Positions 34,514 through 41,473 of a stretch of 45,796 nt of DNA are shown here, piece after piece. Location of the stretch: contig CALHXW010000222.1 in assembly GCA_938040325.1 (NCBI GenBank), forward strand, positions 1-45,796. The letters run 5' to 3'. This DNA is from an uncultured bacterium. GTDB lineage: Bacteria; Myxococcota_A; UBA9042; PHBI01. Below the pieces are notes generated by a model. It ran no database searches. It saw only the letters and a program-made list of their open reading frames with translations, and was not told the origin of the DNA. A program made the translations under genes and the position numbers. Positions within the stretch are counted from its first letter, which is position 1, and each line of letters begins with the position of its first letter.

Positions 34514-36460
34514 ATGACCCGTCGTCGCTTGTTCACTCGATTCCTGATGATGCTCGCCGCGCTGAGCGTCGCCGCATCGGCCCCACCTGCAAGTGCCAAG
34601 GGGCCTGCTGACAGCCAAGTTCGGACGGTCGAGTCGGCGTTCAAGAGCCTCGACAAGAGCCTTGCCGCCGACACGCTCCGCGTTCGCTCCGTCGACAAGA
34701 AGATCCAAAAGATCCGGGAGCGCATCGACAAGATTCGCGCCAAGGACCCGTCCTACGACGTCAGCCGCTTCGTTCAGCGCATCGATGCCGCGGAGAAGCT
34801 CTTCAACGAGCGCGCCGCCGGGGCGGCCGCAGCGGCGGTCAAGGACGCTATCCCACCGGCGCCGCCAATCCCCGAGCCATTCGTCGGCCTCGAGCAAGCG
34901 GGTCCAGTGGTCGCGACGTGGTGCGATGGGGTGAAGGCGCGCGTGAAGCGCGTGACCCCAAAGAACATGGCGAAGATGGCTGCTGACCTTCGACCCGAGG
35001 GCATCAAGAAGATGGGGCAGCTCTTGTGCGGCGCGCCGCAGCTCGACGCGATGCAGGCTTGGACCGGCCACTACCTCCAGCAGCTCATTAACACCTACGG
35101 CGTGACGCTGCGAGACGCCCAGGCGTTGGTGGCGACGTTCGTTGCGATGAAGCGTCCAGCACGCGAGGCTCAGGCCGGGTGTGGCAGCGCAGGAGACGAG
35201 CGCTCGCGTCGTCGGGCTCGGTCCGGTGCAGGTGGCGGTTCCGCTGCGTCCTTGCCGCAGCGGGCCATCGCCGTGGTGACCGGCTGCGCTAATGGCGAGC
35301 ACTTCGACCGGGCGTGGTGGGACATCGACAGGGACACGAACGTCGGGGTGGCGGTGAGCGTCGCGAACGTGCTCGCGGCCATCCCCGCCGACAACGCTCA
35401 GGTCGCCGCGGCCACCGAGGGGCAGGCCATCAACCACTATGCGCTGACGGCCGTTGATCGCCTCAACCTCGATGAGACGACTTTTTTGGCCGAGCTCAAG
35501 TCGGCTGGCGTGACCGGCGTTCAGCACCAGCTCGCTCGGCTCTCGTTTAGCGCGGCGACATCGCGCGTTGCCATCATCGAGGCCCGCCTCGACGAGCTCG
35601 CCCAAGCGTCACCGGTGCTGTCGAAGGCAAGGGCTGCCGCCGACGCCGCTGTCGCAGCCTTCGCTGACCTCAAGAGCAAGCACGCTGACGCGTTCAAGTT
35701 TGCCGACGCCATCGAAGCGGCGACGCGCGGTGGCGACGACAGCGGGTTGGCTGGGTGCGATGCCCAGGCCGCGACCCACCTTGCCGCTCACTTCAGCCGT
35801 GCGTCACCCAAGACCATCGACGATGCCCGGGACGCGTTTGCCGATCCCCTTGGCGCCCGCCTGGCGAGAGCCGCCATCGCCTGCCTGAGCCACAATGGCC
35901 ACCAGACCGCCGCCGGTATCTACCAGGCCGAGCTGGTCTATCGCCGCGCGAGCTTCCGCGGACCGCGCTCGCTGGCCGAGGCTGCAGCCAACGGTGTGCT
36001 TCACGCCGCGTCTTTCAAAGATGGCGGCAGCCCAGTGAGCATCCAACCCTTTCGCCCCGGCAACGCAGCCAGCTGGCACGAGTCTGGACTGGCGCGCTTC
36101 AACCTTGGCCAGCCCAAAGACGGCATCGCCAAGCACGTCAAGGTCGCGGGTCGCGAGGCGACGCTCAGCTTCAAAAAGCAGACGTACAAAGCCCGCCCCT
36201 ACGTCTGCCGCGACACCAACCGCATCGAGCGCATCGAGGCGGATGGCACGGTCCACTACAAGCGGACCTGCTCGCCCGGCAAAAAGGTCATCACCATGAC
36301 CGAGCACCCAGCGTCCCTGACGATGCCGCCGTTTCTGGCGCCCATCGCCAAGGGGCACTTCGTCGAGTTCTACCGCAACAACGGGCAGGGAATGCCGCTC
36401 GCCACCTACACCTCGCCGGACCGCAAGCGTTTGCTGACCTACTTGGGCCTGGCTCTCTAG
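34514..36460 (+). CDS. Secreted helical protein, unknown function
   Basis: 648 residues; GGAGG lies 5 nt before ATG 34514. The signal peptide (LFTRFLMMLAALSVAASAPP) is followed by a coiled-coil-like segment at about 30-110 (VDKKIQKIRERIDKIRAK) and Ala-rich helices for most of the length. The C-terminal 130 residues are beta-rich. Six Cys are spread along the protein. The reverse strand here also has a long open frame (34178-35605), but signal peptide, ribosome binding site and codon use favour the plus strand. The gene stops at a TAG that is part of the first CTAG of repeat A3. No family is recognised. Confidence 0.75.
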   Translation: MTRRRLFTRFLMMLAALSVAASAPPASAKGPADSQVRTVESAFKSLDKSLAADTLRVRSVDKKIQKIRERIDKIRAKDPSYDVSRFVQRIDAAEKLFNERAAGAAAAAVKDAIPPAPPIPEPFVGLEQAGPVVATWCDGVKARVKRVTPKNMAKMAADLRPEGIKKMGQLLCGAPQLDAMQAWTGHYLQQLINTYGVTLRDAQALVATFVAMKRPAREAQAGCGSAGDERSRRRARSGAGGGSAASLPQRAIAVVTGCANGEHFDRAWWDIDRDTNVGVAVSVANVLAAIPADNAQVAAATEGQAINHYALTAVDRLNLDETTFLAELKSAGVTGVQHQLARLSFSAATSRVAIIEARLDELAQASPVLSKARAAADAAVAAFADLKSKHADAFKFADAIEAATRGGDDSGLAGCDAQAATHLAAHFSRASPKTIDDARDAFADPLGARLARAAIACLSHNGHQTAAGIYQAELVYRRASFRGPRSLAEAAANGVLHAASFKDGGSPVSIQPFRPGNAASWHESGLARFNLGQPKDGIAKHVKVAGREATLSFKKQTYKARPYVCRDTNRIERIEADGTVHYKRTCSPGKKVITMTEHPASLTMPPFLAPIAKGHFVEFYRNNGQGMPLATYTSPDRKRLLTYLGLAL

Positions 36461-36608
36461 ACTCAAAACAAGCGCTCTTTCCGGCTGCGACGAAGGCGAT
36501 GCCCTCGCCAGCGACGTCCGTGCGTTCGCTTCGCTCACCTGAAGCTCAAACGATGCACGCATCGCCTTCGTCCAGCGGACGCCGCTGCCACCTGAACGGT
36601 GGCTCTAG
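36457..36608. repeat. Dispersed repeat, family A, copy A3, between convergent genes
   Basis: The element begins CTAGACTCAAAACAAGCGCT (36457) and ends at CTAG (36605-36608). Both terminal CTAGs contain stop codons: TAG of the plus-strand gene at 36458-36460 and TAG of the minus-strand ligase gene at 36605-36607. Internal modules GACGAAGGCGATGCCCTCG and, inverted, CAGCGGCGTCCGCTGGACGA recur in copy A1. It fills the whole 144-bp gap, so it probably serves as a two-way terminator. Confidence 0.85.
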
Positions 36609-38152
36609 CCGGGCTGGTGAACGTCGAAGAGGGGGCGAAGCCGGTGTTTTTGTACCTTGCCGAGCGCGTTCTTCGGGAGGCGCTCAAGCACGATGACCGC
36701 GCGCGGCTTCTTGTAGCTTGCGAGCCGCTCGCTGACCCACGGCGGTAGCGCATCGGCAAGCTCATCGTCGGAGGTGTCGCTGGCGTTCGGTGCTCGGACG
36801 ATGGCGGCACAGATGCGCTCGCCCCACGCGGGGTCGGCGACGCCGACAACGGCTGCCTCGCTGACGCTGGGGTGCCCCAGCAGCACATCCTCGATCTCGC
36901 GCGCACTCAGCTTGAAGCCGCCGCTCTTGATGATGTCGACGGACTTGCGGCCGACAATGCGAAAGTAGCCGTCGGCGTCGCAGGTCGCCACGTCGCCCGT
37001 CTGGAACCAACCGTCAGCATCGAAGCTGGCGGCAGTCGCCGTTGGGTTCTGCCAGTAGCCGTCCATCAAGCCGTTGCCTCGGACCCAGATCTCGCCTGGC
37101 TCGCCAACGGCCCCCGTCGCATCCGGGACAAGCGGACGGCCGTCATCCCCCCGCAGCTCGGCCTCGTAGCCGGGCACCGCAAAGCCGACCGTCCCAGCGC
37201 GACGCTCGCCATCATAAGGGTTGGAGAGGGTGAAGCCCGTCTCGCTCATGCCATAGCGCTCGAGGATGCGTGTTCCAGTGTGGGTCTCGAAGCGTTCGTG
37301 GTCGCTTGCGGGGAGCGCAGCGGAGCCGCTCGTGAAGAGCCGTGCGCCGGCAAAGGCGTCGGTGTCGGCAGGGTGCGCATCGAGGTGCTCGAGCAGCCGG
37401 TGGTGCATGGTCGGCACCCCCATGAAGATGGTCGCGCCGGCTCGAAGTGCGGCCAGAACGCCCTCGACGCTAAAGCGCGCAAGCACGTGGCTGGTCATGC
37501 CGTGGAGCATGGTGCCCAGCACGCCGAGACCCAGGCCGTGGACGTGGAAGAGCGGCAGGGCGAGGGCGAGGGTGTCGTCTTTGGAAAAGCGCCACAGCCC
37601 GGTCGTTGCGCCCACGTTGGCGGCGAGCGCGCGCTGGCTCAGCATCACGCCCTTGGAGCGTCCGGTTGTCCCGGACGTGTAGATGATGAGCCCAAGAGCG
37701 TCGGGGCTCGCGGGCTCGAGCTGCGGGGGCTGTGAGCGTTGTCCGGGAGGCGGGACGGCAAAGGGCGCGCTCGTCGGTGAGATCAGCCGCGGAGGGTTCG
37801 GCAGCCCGGCGGCGACCGCTGCGGCTTCACTGTCGGTCGCCGCGATGAGCGCTGAGGCACCCGAGTCGGTGAGGATGTGAGCGACTTCCGCGCCACGGTA
37901 GCGGGTGTTGATCGGCACGTGGACGAAGCCGAACTCGAGGTGGGCGAGCAGCGCGATGACCAGCTGCGGGCACGACGGAAGCATGAGGGCGACCCGGTCG
38001 CCGGGACAGACGCCGCTGGCAGCAAGACCACGCGCGTAGTGGTGAGTTCGCGTGGCCAGCTCGCCATAGGTCAGCGTCGTGTCTCCAAAGACGAACGCCG
38101 GCCGACTCGCCGCCTCCGGGTCGTGGAGGTAGGTGACGAACGGCGACGTCAT
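36605..38152 (-). CDS. Acyl-CoA synthetase, malonyl-CoA synthetase-like
   Basis: 515 residues of the adenylate-forming family, which activates a carboxylate with ATP and joins it to CoA. The P-loop-like motif is IIYTSGTTGRSKGVML, followed by VPTMHHRLLEHLD, ERYGMSETGFTLSNPYDGER, GWFQTGDVATCDADGYFRIV, GRKSVDIIKSGGFKLSAREI and the C-terminal catalytic Lys in PKNALGKVQKH. The ERYGMSETG...SNPY.GERR..GTVGF pattern is closest to MatB/ACSF3 malonyl-CoA synthetases, but other short acids are possible. It overlaps the upstream VOC gene by 4 nt (ATGA), so the two form an operon. Confidence 0.93.
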   Translation of the reverse strand: MTSPFVTYLHDPEAASRPAFVFGDTTLTYGELATRTHHYARGLAASGVCPGDRVALMLPSCPQLVIALLAHLEFGFVHVPINTRYRGAEVAHILTDSGASALIAATDSEAAAVAAGLPNPPRLISPTSAPFAVPPPGQRSQPPQLEPASPDALGLIIYTSGTTGRSKGVMLSQRALAANVGATTGLWRFSKDDTLALALPLFHVHGLGLGVLGTMLHGMTSHVLARFSVEGVLAALRAGATIFMGVPTMHHRLLEHLDAHPADTDAFAGARLFTSGSAALPASDHERFETHTGTRILERYGMSETGFTLSNPYDGERRAGTVGFAVPGYEAELRGDDGRPLVPDATGAVGEPGEIWVRGNGLMDGYWQNPTATAASFDADGWFQTGDVATCDADGYFRIVGRKSVDIIKSGGFKLSAREIEDVLLGHPSVSEAAVVGVADPAWGERICAAIVRAPNASDTSDDELADALPPWVSERLASYKKPRAVIVLERLPKNALGKVQKHRLRPLFDVHQPG

Positions 38153-38907
38153 GCGGGAGCGCGCCAGACTCCGAAGCTCGCGCCGGCGGGGCCGATCAGC
38201 ATAGCGCTGCGCCCAAACGGGCCGTCGCGTGGGTCATCGTAGACGAATCCGCCAAGCTCTTTCGCACGCGCGGTCGCGGCGTCGACATCGCGGACACTCA
38301 CGTAGGGCTGCCAGCGCGGGGGCTGGGTGCTGCCTTGAAGTCGGGTCCGCGCAACCGCAAAGGGGGCAGCGCCGTTCACCAGCGGCACGCCCATCACGCC
38401 GTCGCCGAGGTCGACGGGGTCATCTGCGCGCCAGCCGAAGAGGTCGCTGTAGAAGCCGAACGCGCCTTGCACGTCGTCGGTCAAGAGCTCGTAGAAGCCG
38501 AACGCACTGCCGCGCGGGTCGGCGTCGCCGAGGTCGCCCGCGTCACGCAGGGCCGCGAACACCGCGCCTCCTGGATCGGTCAGCACGGTCATGTTGCCGC
38601 CCGACTGCTCGGCTGTGAGGTGAACGTGACCCCCAGACGATGCGCCGCTGTCGGCAGTTGCGCTTGGGTCGGAGGCGCTGAGGTAGCTTATCCAGTGGGT
38701 GCGCGAGGTCTCCGTCGGGACGATCTGCACGCAGCCGAAGACCGCGAGGTTCGACTGCGGATCGACGCACGCGATGTAGTTGCCCCCGTTGTTGGGGAGC
38801 TCCTGCTGGGCGACGCGCCAGCCAAAGAGTCCACAGAAGAACGTCAGCGATTTCTCGACGTCCGTCGTCATCAAATCGTGCCACATGAAGCTGCCGATCG
38901 CGGCCAT
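38149..38907 (-). CDS. Two-domain VOC (glyoxalase-fold) protein
   Basis: 252 residues made of two VOC modules: FMWHDLMTTDVEKSLTFFCG to about residue 120, and FGFYELLTDDVQGAFGFYSD to the end. Each has the beta-alpha-beta-beta-beta order, and DPGGAVFAALRD and GPAGASFGVWRA mark the ends. His in MWHDL and Glu in FYELL could be metal ligands. VOC proteins include dioxygenases, isomerases and resistance proteins; the substrate is not readable. GAGGTGAGTC precedes the ATG. It is the first gene of a two-gene operon with the acyl-CoA synthetase, which suggests they act in one pathway. Confidence 0.88.
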   Translation of the reverse strand: MAAIGSFMWHDLMTTDVEKSLTFFCGLFGWRVAQQELPNNGGNYIACVDPQSNLAVFGCVQIVPTETSRTHWISYLSASDPSATADSGASSGGHVHLTAEQSGGNMTVLTDPGGAVFAALRDAGDLGDADPRGSAFGFYELLTDDVQGAFGFYSDLFGWRADDPVDLGDGVMGVPLVNGAAPFAVARTRLQGSTQPPRWQPYVSVRDVDAATARAKELGGFVYDDPRDGPFGRSAMLIGPAGASFGVWRAPA

Positions 38908-39148
38908 GACTCACCTCGGTCCTAGTCGGCGCGACGATAACCTCAAGCGGCGGGTAGCGCCAGCAGCGCCGGTGGCGTGCACCCTCGCGGGGCGTTCGGC
39001 GCGGAGCTGTCGGGCGTCCGCCCTCATGCGATGGCCCTCGAGGCGTGTCGGGCCCGCAGTGGCCGGTCGGACGGTGGCCTGCGTGCCAGCGTTGCCGGGG
39101 GCTAGCAGGCTGCGTCCAATCGCTCACGGTGCCAAGGGTCCGCGTCGC

Positions 39149-39178
39149 TTGTCAGGCCGATGACCCGTGAACTACTCT
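39149..39178 (+). promoter_or_regulatory. Candidate promoter of the 39.2-43.8 kb operon
   Basis: TTGTCA (39149-39154), 18 nt, TACTCT (39173-39178) is a fair sigma70-type pair just before the first ATG at 39186. If real, the leader would be very short. The rest of the 278-bp divergent gap (38908-39185) shows no other structure. Confidence 0.35.
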
Positions 39179-39185
39179 CGGGACC

Positions 39186-39680
39186 ATGGGCAAAGATGTG
39201 ACATCAGGTTCCGGGGACTCACCCGATCTTCCGGCCACCCGTGCGCCCCGCTCCAGTGGCGCTCGCGGCGTTGGTCGTCGCGGCTTTATCGGAGCACTTG
39301 GGGCCGCGTCAGGACTCTTGGGAGTCGGCGCGCTCACCGCCACCCGGCGATCGCGGCGGCGAGCCACCGCCGGCTTTGAGCAGCGCGAGGCTGCGCCCGA
39401 CTTGCCGCTTGCGCTGCGGGTCGTCGCCGATCTCGCCGATGACACCACCGCGCAGGTGCGCTTGCTGGTCGACACGCCGGATGGCGAAGTGGTCGTCGAC
39501 GGCGGCACGCTGCGCTTCCGCGGTGGCCAGGCCGACGGTCCGGTCGTCTTGCGCTACCCGTTCGAGACGCGGGTTGCCGGCGAGTACACCTACCGAGCCC
39601 GCGTCGAGGTCGCGGGTGCCGAAGTCGCCACCAGCGACGCGGTGAGCTACCGGGTTCGTCCGATCGTGTGGTTCTCATGA
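39186..39680 (+). CDS. Tat-signal protein with an Ig-like domain
   Basis: 164 residues. GVGRRGFIGALGAASGLLGVG is a twin-arginine signal or anchor with an RRGFIG motif. An Arg-rich patch (TRRSRRRATAG) follows it. The mature part (about 75-164) is all-beta: LPLALRVVADLADD, QVRLLVDTPDGEVVVDG, RYPFETRVAGEYTYRARVEV, consistent with one Ig-like domain. Tat export suggests folding or a cofactor before export. It is the first gene of the three-gene operon; its TGA overlaps the next ATG (ATGA). Confidence 0.78.
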   Translation: MGKDVTSGSGDSPDLPATRAPRSSGARGVGRRGFIGALGAASGLLGVGALTATRRSRRRATAGFEQREAAPDLPLALRVVADLADDTTAQVRLLVDTPDGEVVVDGGTLRFRGGQADGPVVLRYPFETRVAGEYTYRARVEVAGAEVATSDAVSYRVRPIVWFS

Positions 39681-41470
39681 TGCGGTTGCTGGCCATCGCG
39701 CTCACGCTGCTCATGGCAAGCGCAGGTCTCGAGGACGCGACCGCAGCAACGGGGTTCCCGCAGGCCAAGATCAACCACATCGACGTCAGTGAAGCACCTA
39801 AGATCAAGGTCTACTTCTCGCTGCTCGGATCGAGTCTCAAGCCAGCGACGCTTGCCCAGGTCAACAAGGTCAAGATCTACCATAAGGATAAGGGCGAGTC
39901 GGCCGAGTTCCTGATGGGCGTCGCCGACGATGAGCCGATCTTTCCTGACGACATGGATGACTCGGAAAAGGCCGACAAGTCCGAGAACCCGCCTGAGCTC
40001 GCTGCAGCGATCGATCAGGAAGAAGGCGCGGCCGTCGTCGTTGTCGTGCCAGGCCACGGCGGCGAGGAATACAAGGGCGAGCTCGGCAACCGGAACCGCA
40101 ACGGCGCGGCGATGTTCTTTAAGAAGATGGGCAAGACCCACAACATGAACGTCGTCTTTTACAACGACTTCGTGTGGAGCTTCGTCAAAGCGCAAAACCG
40201 CGAGAACGAGCTCGCCAAGTACGACCTCTACAAAGAAAAGTGCGAAAAATGGGCCGACCTGCAGCTGCCGATGTACGGCGAGCCTCCGGCGGAGGACGCG
40301 GCTAGCGACCCTGATGAGGTGTTGTGTGGGCTGACGTCGGAGTACAGCTCGCTGGGCGACTTCGTGAAGAAGAAGGTCCACGAGGGATTTTGGCCGCAGC
40401 TCTTTCGGCTCAACCCGGTGCTCTGCGGCCAGCCCGAGAACGACCCGAAGTTCATGTCGATCAAAGTGCCCAAGTCCGAGCGCGATCGAGAAAAGAACCC
40501 GTACGCTGACCACGACGGGTCGTCAGCGTTCGATGTCGCGCTCAAGATGCTGGTGAAAGAGGGCAAGCCGCACCAGCCCAAGATCATGATCCTGACCGGC
40601 GACGGCGCTGACGGCTACGTCCTCGCCGACGAAGACTGCGACATCGTCTTTCGCAAGGAGTGCGAGTCGGGCGGCGGCAGCATCGGTGGCGGTGAGGAGG
40701 GTGAGCCGAAGCTGACCCGTAAGGAGCGTCGGGCCCGCCGAACGGGTCTTGCTAGCTGCATGAAAGCCAAGCGTCAGCAGCGCATCAACAAGAAGCAGGC
40801 CGAGTTCGCGTCGCGACTCAACAGCTGGATCTCGCTGGCGAAGACGGCCAACGTGCGCATCTACTCGGTCGTTCACCCGAACGCTACGCCAGAGCAGAGC
40901 ACGCGTCTCCAGCTGCTCGCGTGGCGCACCGGCGGCACGGCGCGCGTCGCGGATGACCCCAACGAGGTCGTCGACCACTACGACACGCTCATCGAAGAGC
41001 TCAACAGTCAGTTCGTGGTCACCTTCAACGACGAGGACGCCGTTGGTGGCGCGCCACGGACCTACATCGTCCAGGCCTTTGCACCTCAGGATGACTACAA
41101 GACCGAGCCCTACGAAGTCTTCATCCCGGCGGTGAAGGTCAAGTCCACGGTCGACGAGCTACGCGAGCTCGGCACGGAAAAGCTGGGACCGGCCGGTTTC
41201 ATGGCCGCCGCTGCGGGCGTTGGGCTGATCTTGCTGCTCATCTTGTTCAAGCTGGGCAAGAAGGTCTTTGGAGGCGGTGGTGCTAAGGCACTCAAGAAGG
41301 CGAAGGCTGGAGCGAAGGGGGCAAAGGGCGCCAAGGACATGAAGGGCATGAGCAAGCATGCCAAGAAGGCGGCCAAGGCCAAGGACAAGGCCAAGAAGGC
41401 TGCGATCAAGAAGAAGGCGGCGCTCGTGAAGGCCAAGGCGAAGGCGAAAGCCAAAGCGAAGAAGGGATAG
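39677..41470 (+). CDS. Degenerate VWA-domain membrane protein with Lys/Ala-rich cytoplasmic tail
   Basis: 597 residues from ATG 39677. The signal peptide is MMRLLAIALTLLMASAG. Residues about 110-470 follow the VWA order: strand 1 AAVVVVVPGHGGEEYKG, VVFYNDFVWSF, DGSSAFDVALKML, KIMILTGDGADGY, VRIYSVVHPN and QLLAWRTGGTARVADDPNEV with a final strand QFVVTFND. Strand 1 should hold DxSxS, but here it reads PGHGG, so the metal site is lost. A transmembrane helix (FMAAAAGVGLILLLILFKLG) follows at about 505-525. The final 70 residues are almost only Lys, Ala and Gly with KAKAKAKAK tracts like a histone-H1 tail and would face the cytoplasm. Confidence 0.8.
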   Translation: MMRLLAIALTLLMASAGLEDATAATGFPQAKINHIDVSEAPKIKVYFSLLGSSLKPATLAQVNKVKIYHKDKGESAEFLMGVADDEPIFPDDMDDSEKADKSENPPELAAAIDQEEGAAVVVVVPGHGGEEYKGELGNRNRNGAAMFFKKMGKTHNMNVVFYNDFVWSFVKAQNRENELAKYDLYKEKCEKWADLQLPMYGEPPAEDAASDPDEVLCGLTSEYSSLGDFVKKKVHEGFWPQLFRLNPVLCGQPENDPKFMSIKVPKSERDREKNPYADHDGSSAFDVALKMLVKEGKPHQPKIMILTGDGADGYVLADEDCDIVFRKECESGGGSIGGGEEGEPKLTRKERRARRTGLASCMKAKRQQRINKKQAEFASRLNSWISLAKTANVRIYSVVHPNATPEQSTRLQLLAWRTGGTARVADDPNEVVDHYDTLIEELNSQFVVTFNDEDAVGGAPRTYIVQAFAPQDDYKTEPYEVFIPAVKVKSTVDELRELGTEKLGPAGFMAAAAGVGLILLLILFKLGKKVFGGGGAKALKKAKAGAKGAKGAKDMKGMSKHAKKAAKAKDKAKKAAIKKKAALVKAKAKAKAKAKKG

Positions 41471-41473
41471 CCG

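Noticed and set aside
34178..35605. 475-codon open frame on the minus strand
   Set aside because: It is antisense to the 648-aa gene, which has a signal peptide and GGAGG. The minus-strand product is low-complexity Arg/His/Leu-rich, typical of a GC-rich shadow frame.
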